A stretch of DNA of 64,000 nt from Qiania dongpingensis (GCF_014337195.1 NZ_CP060634.1:744001-808000), one strand, 5' to 3'. Shown: positions 50,006 through 60,157, counted from the first letter of the stretch. Notes: generated from the sequence alone by a model not told the origin. Program-made: numbers and translations.

Positions 50006-51936
50006 ATTCGTTCCAGCTCCAGAACCGGCTCCGACCGTTTCCCAGTCACGGACAGATTCGGCGCCACCGTCTGATAATCGTCTGTATTCGTCACAATGAC
50101 CGGAGTAGTCAGATCGTATCCTGCTTTCCGGATTTTCTCCAAATCAAAGGTCAGAAGAACCTGTCCGGTCTTCACTTCGTCCCCCTCAGACACATGGACC
50201 TCAAAATACGTTCCGTTCAGTTCAACAGTGTTGATTCCCACATGGATCAAAAGCTCTGCGCCTCCTTTTCCGGTCAGTCCGATCGCATGACCGGTTTCAT
50301 AAACGGTTTCAACCGTTCCGTCAAAGGGCGCAGTCACCGTACCTTCCTCTGGATGAACGGCAAAGCCTTTCCCGAGGACCTCCGCTGCAAATGTCTCATC
50401 CGGCACTTCCCTCATGGGTATCACCTTTCCCGACAAAGGGCTGTATACAATTTCCTTTGCCGGTCCGGCCTCTTTACCGACCATTTTCTGTACCGCCCCA
50501 TCCGGAGCCTCTGAAATTTCATCCGCGGCTTTTCCTGCTTCCATCGTTTTACTTTCCCGCGCCGTTTCCGGTTTCGGTTCCTTATATAACAACCAGGAGA
50601 TTCCGAAAGCCACCGCAAAGGAAACCGCCATGACAAGAGTATAAGGAATCGCATATTCGGTGGTGATCAAATAGCCGAATATACCAGTGATTCCGTAAGC
50701 CGACGCGCCGATTCCGGTAATCCCCGCCACCAGCGCTCCGCAGAATCCCCCGATGCAGCCTGCCGCGAAGCATTTCGTATAGCGCAGGTTGATTCCGAAG
50801 ATAGCCGGCTCTGTGATTCCCATAAATGCAGATAAGGAAGACGGAAACGCCGTCGATTTTAATTTTTTATTTTTTGTCTTCACCGCCAGAGCAAGGGCTG
50901 CCGCGCCCTGCGCCACATTGGCCGCCGTGGCGATAGGCATCCAGGTATTTAGATTGTTGGCGCTCAGGAGCCCGGCTTCCAAAGCATTATACATATGGTG
51001 GACGCCAGCCACTACCGTCGGCGCGTAGATGGCGCCGGCCAAAGCCGACCCAATGCCGAAAGGAAGCGTGATCAGATACTGCACACCGTTTAAGACTCCC
51101 GTTTCAATCCAGGAAAACACCGGCCCAAATATGGTGAGCGTGACGTACCCGGTCACCAGGACCGTAACCAAAGGCGTCACAAAAAGGTCGATAATTTCCG
51201 GTATGATCTTATGAAGCTTTTTTTCAAGCTTGCTCATAAACCATACGGCGATCACGACCGGAATCACATGTCCTTGATATCCCACCAAACGGATATCATA
51301 AAGCCCAAACCAAGCTGCAGCCGTAGGGATTGTTTCAGCAGAAGCCACCGACCAGGCGTTTAAAAGATCCGTATGAATCATGATCATACCAATCACAGCC
51401 CCCAGATAGATGTTCCCGCCAAAGGTCTTGGCCGCACTTATTCCAATCAAAATGGGCAGAAATACAAAAGCTGCGTTGCTGAACAGATGGATAATGGTAT
51501 AAGTGCCTGACTGCGCCATTGCCGGAAATATTTTACTGAGTCCTTCCAGCAATCCCATGAGAAGGCCGCTGGCGACGATGGCCGGAATAATGGGCACAAA
51601 TACGTCCCCAAGGGTCTTGATCATCCGTTTCCAAGGGCTCTGCCTGGCGGAGGCCGCCTGTTTCACTTCTTCTTTGCTGGCGCCGGAAATGCCGGCGATG
51701 GAAATGAATTCTTCAAACACCTTGTTGACTGTACCCGTGCCGAAAATGACCTGAAGCTGTCCGGAGGAAAAAAACACCCCTTTCACTCCTTCTGTATTTT
51801 CGATGGCTTCTTTGTCACATTTGTCATTATCTGCTATGACTAAGCGAAGCCTTGTAGCACAATGAGCCGCTGATACGATATTATCCCTTCCGCCAATCCC
51901 GTCATAGACGCCCTGTGCCGCTTTTCTGTAATCCAT
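50002..51936 (-). CDS. scrA: PTS sucrose-type transporter, fused EIIBCA
   Basis: A 644-aa membrane permease. EIIB (residues 1-80) has the phospho-cysteine in AAHCATRLRLV; EIIC (about 100-460) has ten-odd helices; EIIA (about 490-644) has the phospho-histidine in LLIHVGINTVELNG. The architecture and its scrB/scrR neighbours point to sucrose; trehalose or beta-glucosides are alternatives for this fold. It starts about 120 bp below a palindromic operator. Confidence 0.92.
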   Translation of the reverse strand: MDYRKAAQGVYDGIGGRDNIVSAAHCATRLRLVIADNDKCDKEAIENTEGVKGVFFSSGQLQVIFGTGTVNKVFEEFISIAGISGASKEEVKQAASARQSPWKRMIKTLGDVFVPIIPAIVASGLLMGLLEGLSKIFPAMAQSGTYTIIHLFSNAAFVFLPILIGISAAKTFGGNIYLGAVIGMIMIHTDLLNAWSVASAETIPTAAAWFGLYDIRLVGYQGHVIPVVIAVWFMSKLEKKLHKIIPEIIDLFVTPLVTVLVTGYVTLTIFGPVFSWIETGVLNGVQYLITLPFGIGSALAGAIYAPTVVAGVHHMYNALEAGLLSANNLNTWMPIATAANVAQGAAALALAVKTKNKKLKSTAFPSSLSAFMGITEPAIFGINLRYTKCFAAGCIGGFCGALVAGITGIGASAYGITGIFGYLITTEYAIPYTLVMAVSFAVAFGISWLLYKEPKPETARESKTMEAGKAADEISEAPDGAVQKMVGKEAGPAKEIVYSPLSGKVIPMREVPDETFAAEVLGKGFAVHPEEGTVTAPFDGTVETVYETGHAIGLTGKGGAELLIHVGINTVELNGTYFEVHVSEGDEVKTGQVLLTFDLEKIRKAGYDLTTPVIVTNTDDYQTVAPNLSVTGKRSEPVLELERI

Positions 51937-51976
51937 AAAGACCTCCCGGTTTTTGAAACCCGCATTTTGCCGTTAC

Positions 51977-52074
51977 CGTTCTCATATTTATTCTCGCGTA
52001 TAATCCTTTATATATAGGATATTTTAAACAAAATATTGACAAATAGAGATTTACATATGAGAACGTTCTCATAT
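51977..52074 (-). promoter_or_regulatory. scr operator: 20-bp perfect palindrome plus a half-site
   Basis: ATATGAGAACGTTCTCATAT (52055-52074) is a perfect palindrome of the LacI-family type, close to but not equal to the CcpA cre consensus. A second half-site, CGTTCTCATAT, is at 51977-51987. The interval is AT-rich with several possible -10 boxes (TATATA, TAAAAT); I cannot choose one. ScrR is the likely ligand-controlled repressor. Confidence 0.75.
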
Positions 52075-52159
52075 TTTTATTTCATTGTAACATAATATCG
52101 CCTTTTGTAAATCAACGTTTTCTACAATTTTTTTCTTTTGAATTGTGCAGAATTGCCAA

Positions 52160-52188
52160 AGACAGGCGGCGCCGGCTATCCGGCGCCG
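52160..52188 (-). terminator. Terminator after scrR
   Basis: Minus-strand stem CGGCGCCGG / CCGGCGCCG with a 4-nt loop, then CCTGTCTTT. It separates scrR from the scrA promoter. Confidence 0.7.
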
Positions 52189-52206
52189 AAGAAATGACGC
52201 AAGGAT

Positions 52207-53193
52207 TCATCTGGTGCGGACCGACCCCTCTTCCACGATCTCAAAGCCCATTTTGACTTCACGGCAGACAGTCTCGCCGGACGTCAGATGCTCAATCAGC
52301 ATATCCGCTGCTTCTATCCCGCTTCTTTTATAATAAAAGTGTACGGTTGTGAGCTTTGGAGTCAGCACTTTTCCCATGGCCGTATCGCCAAAGCCTGCCA
52401 GCTGTACATCCTCCGGAATCCGTTTCCCTTTCTCCCTCAAAAGGGTGATAGCTCCGGCCGCAATGGTATCCGTAGCACAAAAGACTGTGTCAATATCCGG
52501 CGCCTCCTGAAACAAGTCTTTTGCCTGCTCATAAGCTGCTTCCATACTGAAAGCCACTTCTCTGTGCCATTCCGGAGGGCAGCTGCACTGACATTTTTTA
52601 AGCGCCTCTTCAAACCCCTTTTTCCGGCTGTGTCCGGCAGCCTCATCTTTCTGTGTGACGCCCAGATATCCGACCTGCGAAGCTGAAGGAAGCATTTTAT
52701 CCATGAGCTCCTTCGCCGCCCGGTAATCATCCTGATACACGCAGGAAAATCCCGGCAACCTTTGTCCCAGTATGACAACCGGAACCTTGTACTCCTTTAA
52801 AAGCTCTTTATGCTTCTTCGTGAAGACGGTTCCTATAAAGATAACGCCGTCCACTTGATTGTCTTTGAACAATGATAGATATTTTAATTCTTCCCGGATA
52901 TCATTGCTGGTATTCGCCAGAATCATCATAAAACCATGACGGTTCAGCGCTTCTCCGATTCCCGCCACCATCCTGCCCACTGCGTCAGAATTTATCTTTG
53001 GGATAATCACGCCGATGAGCTTCGTCCGCTTCGTCCTGAGCATCTGGGCTTGGGCGGAAGGCTTATATCCTGTCCGTTCTATAACTTCACGTATTCGTTC
53101 TCTTTTCTCTCCGCTGACATAGCCGTCGTTCAGGTATCTGGAAACCGTCGCCCTGGAAACGCCTGCCAGCTTTGCAATTTCATTGATATTCAA
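52207..53193 (-). CDS. scrR: LacI-family repressor of the sucrose genes
   Basis: A 328-aa regulator with a TTG start (GGAGAG 8 nt upstream). The HTH covers residues 1-25 (NINEIAKLAGVSRATVSRYLNDG) with a hinge helix to about 60, followed by a periplasmic-binding-protein-like ligand domain (IIPKINSDAVGRMVAGI, CATDTIAAGAI). It lies immediately upstream of scrA and downstream (12 bp) of the amidohydrolase gene. The ligand is inferred from context. Confidence 0.9.
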   Translation of the reverse strand: MNINEIAKLAGVSRATVSRYLNDGYVSGEKRERIREVIERTGYKPSAQAQMLRTKRTKLIGVIIPKINSDAVGRMVAGIGEALNRHGFMMILANTSNDIREELKYLSLFKDNQVDGVIFIGTVFTKKHKELLKEYKVPVVILGQRLPGFSCVYQDDYRAAKELMDKMLPSASQVGYLGVTQKDEAAGHSRKKGFEEALKKCQCSCPPEWHREVAFSMEAAYEQAKDLFQEAPDIDTVFCATDTIAAGAITLLREKGKRIPEDVQLAGFGDTAMGKVLTPKLTTVHFYYKRSGIEAADMLIEHLTSGETVCREVKMGFEIVEEGSVRTR

Positions 53194-53205
53194 GATTTTT
53201 CTCTC

Positions 53206-54855
53206 CTATCTTTCGTATATGATCCTTCCATCCTTTACCGTGGCGGTTATCCGGATATCCTTTATCTCCTCCGGAAGAGTCTCCAGAGGATTCTTCTCCA
53301 ATACCACGAAATCTGCCCGCCTGTCCGGTTCAATGGCCCCTTTTGACCCTTCTTCAAAAATCTGGTATGCTCCGTGGACTGTCACGGCCTCCAGCGCTTC
53401 CAGGACAGATATTCTCTGATTCTCCCCCAGAACGCGGCCTTCCTTTGTCCGCCTGTTCACCGCATTATGAATGGAAAACAGAATATTTGGTTCCACCACA
53501 GGGGAATCCTGGTGGAGGGTAAATGGAATTTTCTCTTCCTCCGCCCACCGCAGAGGACTGATCACCGATGCCCGCTCCGCTCCAAGAACCGAGCTGTAAT
53601 GGTAATCTCCCCAGTAATATACATGATCCAGGAAGAAGCTGGCCGTCATTCCCAGCTTCGCCATACGGGTCAGCTGCTCTCTTCTCACCGTCTGACAGTG
53701 AATCACCACCGGCCGCAGGTTTTCATTCCCGCCGCTTCCTTTCTTCGTATCCATGAGGGCGTATTCATAGCACCGCAGCATCTGTTCGATCGCTGCGTCT
53801 CCATTGGCATGGACATTGACCTGCCACCGATTCCGGATACATTTTTCAAAGAACTCCCGGACATCCTGTTCCTCCTGCACCGGCATCCCGCAGTAATCCT
53901 CCGGCTGCCCCTCCGGCACGATATGATACGGCATAGAGAGCCAGGCGGTCTTTCCCTGGGGAGAGCCGTCCAGAAAAATCTTTGCCCCTCCCAGCCTGCA
54001 GTGGGACTCATAGAGGTTTTCAGCCGGATTTTGTTTTGGCAGATATTCCTCCGCCGTCTCCGGCGCAAGGTAGATCACCACATCGCCGCGGATGGCGCCT
54101 GCCCTGCCTGCCGCCTTCAGAAGTTCCAGCTCTCCCTTCCTCACCTTTCCATCCTGCATGGTAGTGATTCCAAAGGAAGCATAATAATCCGACGCCTGTT
54201 CCAGCGCCTTCATGAGCTGAGCGGGAGACGGCCCTTTTACAACGGACGCCTTGGCAGGCGACAGGAACGCTTCTTCTTTCAGCAGTCCCGAAGCATCCAC
54301 TTCTCCGCCTGCGGGCACGTCACAGCCCGGCTTGTCATAGCCATAGAGCTCCATGGCTTTTGTATTTACCGCGCAAAGATGACCGGATACATGGGTGATG
54401 GCAATGGGAATCTCCGTTGAGATCTGATCCAACTCCTGTCTGGTCAGATGCCTCTCTCCCGGAAAAACCGCGTTGTCATATCCCAGCCCCAGAAACCACT
54501 GGCCCGGCTCCAGGGTAATGGTGCGGAGAAACTTTTTTGCTTCTTCTATCAGCTGTTCCGGTGTATCGCAGTTTCCGGAAGGAGAAGGCTTGGCGTTAAA
54601 GAGGATCATGCTATACGCCACGGCGCTCAGATGAGAATGCCCGTCGATGAAACCGGGCAGAATCGTGCCGTTTCCATAGTCAAACACCTCTGCCTCCGGC
54701 GCCTCCTTCCGGAGCGCATCAAAGCTCCCCACCCGCCTGATGATGCCGTCCTCCGTCAAAATCCCATCGGGAAAAACAGCGTTCTCTGCTTCCCGGACAG
54801 ACCTCCTCATATCTTCACTCATTGTCAAAACATTCCCGTGATAAATCTGTTTCAT
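53206..54855 (-). CDS. Amidohydrolase-family protein (YtcJ-like)
   Basis: A 549-aa metal-dependent hydrolase starting at 54855 (AAGGAGGAGC precedes the ATG; the longer frame to 54882 has none). Metal motif FIDGHSHLS near residue 60, further HANGDAAIEQ and TLHQDSP, and a C-terminal ADFVVLEKNPLET strand typical of the composite domain. Enzymes of the Amidohydro_3 group act on exo-amides or cyclic imides; the substrate is not predictable. It precedes scrR in the same direction, but a functional link to sucrose is not obvious. Confidence 0.85.
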   Translation of the reverse strand: MKQIYHGNVLTMSEDMRRSVREAENAVFPDGILTEDGIIRRVGSFDALRKEAPEAEVFDYGNGTILPGFIDGHSHLSAVAYSMILFNAKPSPSGNCDTPEQLIEEAKKFLRTITLEPGQWFLGLGYDNAVFPGERHLTRQELDQISTEIPIAITHVSGHLCAVNTKAMELYGYDKPGCDVPAGGEVDASGLLKEEAFLSPAKASVVKGPSPAQLMKALEQASDYYASFGITTMQDGKVRKGELELLKAAGRAGAIRGDVVIYLAPETAEEYLPKQNPAENLYESHCRLGGAKIFLDGSPQGKTAWLSMPYHIVPEGQPEDYCGMPVQEEQDVREFFEKCIRNRWQVNVHANGDAAIEQMLRCYEYALMDTKKGSGGNENLRPVVIHCQTVRREQLTRMAKLGMTASFFLDHVYYWGDYHYSSVLGAERASVISPLRWAEEEKIPFTLHQDSPVVEPNILFSIHNAVNRRTKEGRVLGENQRISVLEALEAVTVHGAYQIFEEGSKGAIEPDRRADFVVLEKNPLETLPEEIKDIRITATVKDGRIIYER

Positions 54856-54941
54856 GTGCTCCTCCTTTTCCTTTCGGATCATATCCTGCAGCAGCTAAGG
54901 GTAGTATAGCCAAAAACACCAGGATTCTATCACATAGTTCT

Positions 54942-55720
54942 TACCTTTGAATACTTTTTAGAATCGCTTCCGTAGGCTTTTGTTCACACACCGGCAAAAG
55001 TTCCGTGCCGTCACGATTTCGGTTCACTGGCGATGCAGTGGGCCGCTTTATCCCCGCTCCGGCAGTACCGCTCACATGTCGGCAGGAAATCAGGACGATT
55101 TCCCGTCTCCGGTTCGCTCAGAAACGGAATCGGTATTTCCGTTTCTGCCTCCCTCCGCCCGAGGAACACCGGCCGCTGCCCTGCGTCGTTCACCTTTAGG
55201 CCGGCCCAGACTCTTTCTGCCGGTGCTCTGCCTGCCGCACTATTCTGAATGAGTTCCAGCTTTTCAATCCCAAAAAGAATCGGCCGTCCATACGGCCCGC
55301 GCGCATAAAGCAGCGGGCCGCGATGGACCGCACCAATAGTTTTTACAGCGAGCACGCGTTTACCACGGTGCGGAAAGAGGAACAGAAAGAAGAATCTGAT
55401 TCCATCGTAAGGTGAGCGCCGCAAAGGCGTTAGCAGGATCTTCCCGGCCGCAGGGAGGCAAAAACCGTATATCATACTGGTTTTTGTTGGAATCTGACAT
55501 GGAAAAATATCAATTTATCCATGTCAGTTGGAAAGGACCGACTAGAGGCCGTAAAGCTCCTGGTTACGGCTGCCAGCGAGCCGCCTGGATGGAAGCGGAT
55601 CTTCTTCTGCTCCTCTGTTTCCTTTTTGTAACCTTGATTAAAAAGTATTCAAAGGTATACCCAAGGGCACCCCTTAATTCATACCCTCCGGGCAGGCGCA
55701 CTTCATGCGTCATGGTATCA
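54942..55720 (+). mobile_element. Dispersed structured repeat element, copy D (about 780 bp)
   Basis: The core and the 3' four-hairpin module (about 55459-55575) match copy C closely. The left end begins at TTACCTTTGAATACTTTTT, i.e. the inner part of the terminal repeat, whereas the right end keeps the outer part (CGGGCAGGCGCACTTCATGCG, ending ATGGTATCA). The core stem at 55081-55107 has one A-C mismatch. The ORF seen in copies A-C is frameshifted here. Confidence 0.75.
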
Positions 55721-55723
55721 AAC

Positions 55724-55766
55724 AAAAACAGCCGGGCAAGAAGCAATTTCTTCCTGCTCCGGCTGT
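55724..55766 (-). terminator. Terminator of the ABC exporter operon
   Basis: Stem ACAGCCGG / CCGGCTGT (55728-55766), minus-strand tail TTTTTGTTTG. It lies directly against the right end of element copy D. Confidence 0.75.
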
Positions 55767-55813
55767 CACACCTGATTTTACCATGTTTTTCCGTAAAACT
55801 CAAATCTTTGCCG

Positions 55814-57757
55814 CTATTCCAGTTCAAAGGCCCCTGTATACAGCTGGTAATACTTTCCACGTTCTTCTATCAGCTGTTCGTGGCTTCCCCGTTCTATGAC
55901 TCTTCCATGCTCCAGAACCAGGATCGCATTGGAATTCTTCACGGTGGAGAGACGGTGAGCGATCACGAAGACGGTCCGTCCTTTCATCAGGCTGTCCATG
56001 CCTCTTTGGACAATGGATTCTGTCCTGGTGTCGATACTGGAAGTAGCTTCATCCAGTATCATGACCGGCGGATCGGCCACTGCTGCCCGGGCGATGGAGA
56101 GCAGCTGCCTCTGCCCCTGGGAGAGATTGGCGCCGTTTCCTGTGATCATCGTATCGTATCCATCCGGCAGACGCTCTATGAAACCGTCGGCATTGGCCAG
56201 CTTCGCGGCCCTCCGGACCTCCTCATCGGAGGCGTCCAGCCTTCCATAGCGGATGTTCTCCATGACCGTTCCTGTGAACAGGTTCGTATCCTGAAGCACG
56301 ATTCCGAGGGAACGCCTTAAGTCCGTCTTCTTGATCTTGTTGATGTTGATATTGTCATACCGGATCTTTCCGTCATCGATGTCGTAGAACCGGTTGATCA
56401 GATTGGTAATCGTGGTTTTTCCGGCGCCGGTGGCGCCGACAAAAGCAATCTTCTGTCCCGGCTTCGCATAAAGGCTCACATTATGAAGGACGATCTTATT
56501 CTCCTCATATCCGAAGTCCACATCGAAAAACCTCACGTCTCCGGTCAGCCTGGTATAAGTGACTTCTCCTGTCTCATGGGGATGCCTCCAGGCCCACATG
56601 CCGTTTCGATCCGAGGTCTCTTCCACGAATTTAGCCGGTATCTGTTCCGGAAGCTCATCGCCCCCTCCTGTCCCGGCCTCTCGTACCTTCCGGTATTCTT
56701 CGGGAGCGCTTTCCTTCACCCGGATCCTGACCAGGGTCACATATCCGTCATCGGCCTCCGGTTCCTCATCAATGAGACGGAATATTCGCTCCGCTCCTGC
56801 AAGTGCCATGATTATGGCGTTTATCTGCATGGACATCTGGTTAATGGGCATAGTGAAGCTTCGAGAGAGCTGAAGGAAGGAAGCAATCGCCCCCAAGGTC
56901 AGGCCGCCGATCCCATTTACGGCCAGCAGTCCCCCAAATACAGCCAGCAGAACATACTGAAGGTTGCCCAGGTTCATTGTGATCGGAGCTAAGATATTGG
57001 CAAATGTATTGGCGCTGGACGCATTCCTGCACAGCTCATCGTTCTTTTTGTCAAATTCCTCCTTGGCCTCTTCCTCGTGGCAGAACACCTTGATGACCTT
57101 CTGTCCGCTTACCATCTCTTCAATATAACCGTTGACGTCTCCGAGAGATTTCTGCTGTCTTATGAAAAATGATGCGCTTTTCCCCGCCACCTTTTTAGAA
57201 ACCAGTATCAGACAGGTGATGGTCACCAGGATGAATAAGGTCAGATAGACGCTTGTGTACAGCATGGCACAGAAAACCATGACAATGGTCATACAGGAAG
57301 ACAAAAGCTGCGGGAAGCTCTGAGATACCATCTGCCTCAGCGTATCAATGTCGTTGGTATAATGACTCATTACATCCCCGAAGGTATGGGTGTCAAAATA
57401 CCGGATCGGCAGCGTCTGCATATGGGCGAACATTTTATCCCGGATGCGCTTCTGAACCCCCTGAGAGATCCCGGCCATCAGCCAGTTATAAAAGAAAGTA
57501 GACACCACGCCCGCCGCATATATAAAAGCCATGGTCAGAATGGCCCGCACCAGTCCGTCAAAGACAGGCGCCGCCTCCAGAAGGAGCGGTTCAATATAAT
57601 TGTCGATCAGGATCTGTAAAAACAGTGAGCCCGCCACATTTGCCATCGTACTCAGAAAAATGCAGATAAGGACCAGCGCGAATTGAATCTTATTCTGTCC
57701 TGCGATATAGCCGAACAGCCGTTTCGCGGTTTTCACATTCAGCTTATTGTTATTCAT
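55814..57757 (-). CDS. ABC exporter half-transporter, second subunit (membrane + ATPase)
   Basis: A 647-aa protein: six-helix membrane domain (residues 20-330) and an ATP-binding domain with Walker A GATGAGKTT (about 444), signature LSQGQRQ (about 549), Walker B VMILDEATSSID with the catalytic Glu, and H-loop IAHRLS. An extra charged insert (about 345-405) lies between the domains. AAGGAGGG precedes the ATG, which overlaps the previous stop by 8 nt. It probably forms a heterodimer with the upstream half-transporter, this one providing the canonical ATP site. Substrate unknown; drug or lipid export is typical. Confidence 0.93.
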   Translation of the reverse strand: MNNNKLNVKTAKRLFGYIAGQNKIQFALVLICIFLSTMANVAGSLFLQILIDNYIEPLLLEAAPVFDGLVRAILTMAFIYAAGVVSTFFYNWLMAGISQGVQKRIRDKMFAHMQTLPIRYFDTHTFGDVMSHYTNDIDTLRQMVSQSFPQLLSSCMTIVMVFCAMLYTSVYLTLFILVTITCLILVSKKVAGKSASFFIRQQKSLGDVNGYIEEMVSGQKVIKVFCHEEEAKEEFDKKNDELCRNASSANTFANILAPITMNLGNLQYVLLAVFGGLLAVNGIGGLTLGAIASFLQLSRSFTMPINQMSMQINAIIMALAGAERIFRLIDEEPEADDGYVTLVRIRVKESAPEEYRKVREAGTGGGDELPEQIPAKFVEETSDRNGMWAWRHPHETGEVTYTRLTGDVRFFDVDFGYEENKIVLHNVSLYAKPGQKIAFVGATGAGKTTITNLINRFYDIDDGKIRYDNININKIKKTDLRRSLGIVLQDTNLFTGTVMENIRYGRLDASDEEVRRAAKLANADGFIERLPDGYDTMITGNGANLSQGQRQLLSIARAAVADPPVMILDEATSSIDTRTESIVQRGMDSLMKGRTVFVIAHRLSTVKNSNAILVLEHGRVIERGSHEQLIEERGKYYQLYTGAFELE

Positions 57758-59497
57758 CGCTGCGCCCTCCTTTCACCTGAGATTCATATACTTCTCTGTA
57801 AATATTATCTTTTTCTATCAGTTCCTCATGAGTGCCGAACCCATGGACCGTTCCTCCATCCATGACTATGATCTTGTCGGCGTCTTCTACGGAAGAAATC
57901 CTCTGGGCGATAATAAATTTCGTCGTGTCCGGAATTTCCTCCCGGAAAGCCTTACGGATGAGCGCGTCGGTCTTTGTATCCACCGCGCTGGTGGAGTCAT
58001 CCAGAATCAGAATCTTCGGCTTTTTGAGAAGGGCGCGGGCGATGCAAAGCCTCTGTCTCTGTCCGCCGGAGACGTTGGAGCCTCCCTGCTCAATATAGGT
58101 ATCATAGCCGTCAGGAAATTCCCGTATAAAATCGTCGGCCTGGGCCAGTCTGCAGGCATGAATGACTTCCTCATCCGACGCTTCCGGATTCCCCCAGCGG
58201 AGGTTTTCTTTTATGGTGCCGGAAAACAATACGTTTTTCTGGAGAACCATCGCCACTTCATTTCGCAAAGTCTCAATATCGTACTCCCTCACGTCGCGGC
58301 CTCCCACTTCCACAGAACCGACGGTCGCATCGTAAAGCCTTGGTATTAACTGGACCAGAGAACTCTTGGCCGACCCGGTCCCTCCGATGATGCCAACCGT
58401 TTCTCCTGAACAGATTTCCAAATTTATATCCTTCAGGCAGAGCTTTGCCGGATTTTTCGTATAGCTGAAGGATACTCCCTTAAAGGAGACTGCTCCATTT
58501 TCCACTTCTTTAAGAGGTAAGGACGGATTCTGAAGGTCGCTCTCCTCATCCAGAATCTCCACGATACGCTCGGCGACGCTTTGGAAATGATCATCATGAC
58601 AAAGAAATTGGACAGCATCATCAGACTCATCAGAATCTGCATGGCATACGAGATCAGGCTCATCAGCTGCCCTGTCGTCATTCCTCCAGCCATCCCGCGG
58701 CTTCCCACTATCATGCGGGCTCCCATCCAGGACAGCAGCAGCATACAAGTATAAACGCTTATCTGCATAAGGGGCATATTAAAGGCCACAATGCGTTCTG
58801 CCTTCGTAAAGTCCTTGTAAATGCTGCGGGACACTTCCCCGAATTTCTCCTGCTCATGCTCTTCCCGCACAAAAGATTTGACCACGCGGATGCCGTGAAG
58901 ATTTTCCTGTACCACAGTATTCAGCTTGTCATAAGTCCGAAAGGTTCGTTCAAACAGCGGGTGGGCATATTTCACGATGACAAAGAGCCCCGCGCCCAAA
59001 AACGGAATGATGCACACATAGATCATCGTCAGCTTAGGACTGATCCCAAACGCCATGAACAAGGCAAAGATGAGGAGGATTGGACTTCTCACCGCCATAC
59101 GAATCATCATCTGAAAGGCATTCTGCACATTGGTCACATCCGTTGTCAGCCTCGTAACGATACTGGCGGTGGAAAATTTATCAATATTGGCAAAAGAATA
59201 TTCCTGCACCTTATAATACATATCATGGCGCAGGTTCCTGGCAAAACCGGCCGATGCCCTGGCGGCATGCCTGCCGGCCAGCGCTCCAAAGGTCAAAGAA
59301 GCCACACAGCAGATCACCAGCAGGCCCCCAATTTGTAAGATGGAGCTTATACTTCCTCTGTCGATGCCGTTATCTATAAGTCTGGCCATCAGAAGCGGGA
59401 TGACTACTTCCAGCGCTCCCTCTCCCACAATGAATGTCGGGGCCAGGATAGAATCCTTCTTATATTGTCTGATACATTTCGCAAGTCGTTTTATCAT
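57750..59497 (-). pseudogene. ABC exporter half-transporter, first subunit, with a single-base frameshift
   Basis: Together the two frames give a normal 580-aa half-transporter. The first frame (from 59497) runs through the membrane domain to MMIISKAS; the second carries on with AERIVEILDEESDL and the full ATPase domain. The join is near 58574, where one G appears missing in TCGGCC-type sequence (GCGTCGCCGAG). The Walker A is GGTGSAKSS (Ala for the usual Gly), signature VSGGQRQ, and Walker B is ILILDDSTSAVD with Asp for the catalytic Glu, as in TM287/288-type degenerate sites. Either a real mutation or a sequence error. Confidence 0.85.
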
Positions 59498-59518
59498 TCT
59501 GTCTCCCTCATTTCCTGT

Positions 59519-60028
59519 TTATTCTTTCTTTTCCGGCCTCTCGGCACTGCTTAGATTCCTCTGTACCTTATCCAGCACCTGCAGGAGAATCCGGATTTCT
59601 TCCTCGGACAGTCCCCTGGATACCTGTCTCTCCACCTCGTCGATTTCTCTGGAAATAGATTCATGAATGGATATTGCTTTCTCCGTCATCACGATCCGTT
59701 TAAGCCTTGCATCATAATCCACCGGCTCCCGATAGATCAGCCCGTTTTTTTCCATCAGCTGCAGCAATCCCGTAGCAGATGAACGCCGGATATCAAACCG
59801 TTTTTCGATGTCCTTTTGGAACATGTCCTCATCCTTATGCTCATAAAGATACCGAAGGATCCAGCCATGGGTCCCGGTCACCTGCTTCGCATACTTGACC
59901 GACGCGGTATTCCCAATATGCCGGTTCACCAGTTTCGCAGCCTGCTTTATTTCAAACCCGATGTGTTCCATCCTCCACTGCTCTTCCTTATTTCGATCTG
60001 TGTCTTGTTCTTCCTTACCACTCTTCAT
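59519..60028 (-). CDS. MarR-family transcriptional regulator
   Basis: A 169-aa winged-helix protein: DIEKRFDIRRSSATGLLQLMEKNGLIYREPVDYDARLKRIVMT is the recognition helix and wing. It is the first gene of the unit with the two ABC halves, 21 bp before the first. Such regulators usually repress their own exporter and respond to its substrate. A palindrome sits at its promoter. Confidence 0.92.
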   Translation of the reverse strand: MKSGKEEQDTDRNKEEQWRMEHIGFEIKQAAKLVNRHIGNTASVKYAKQVTGTHGWILRYLYEHKDEDMFQKDIEKRFDIRRSSATGLLQLMEKNGLIYREPVDYDARLKRIVMTEKAISIHESISREIDEVERQVSRGLSEEEIRILLQVLDKVQRNLSSAERPEKKE

Positions 60029-60082
60029 TTATATTTTCCTCTTCTATCATATGGCGAATCCTCCCAATAGTTCTGTGCCTAA

Positions 60083-60128
60083 TTGTTCTATCCCGAACAA
60101 TATTAGCATACACTTTTTTTATTGTCAA
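60083..60128 (-). promoter_or_regulatory. Promoter and operator of the marR-ABC operon
   Basis: On the minus strand TTGACA (60128-60123), 17 bp, TAATAT (60105-60100): near consensus. TTGTTC-TATCCC-GAACAA (60083-60100), a perfect 6-bp-arm palindrome, begins at the -10 edge, so a bound regulator would block transcription. Confidence 0.75.
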
Positions 60129-60157
60129 TCCCTGATTATTATTTCTATATTTTCCTG

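Noticed and set aside
53374..54420. A 348-codon plus-strand ORF inside the amidohydrolase gene
   Set aside because: Antisense shadow; no ribosome site or known family.
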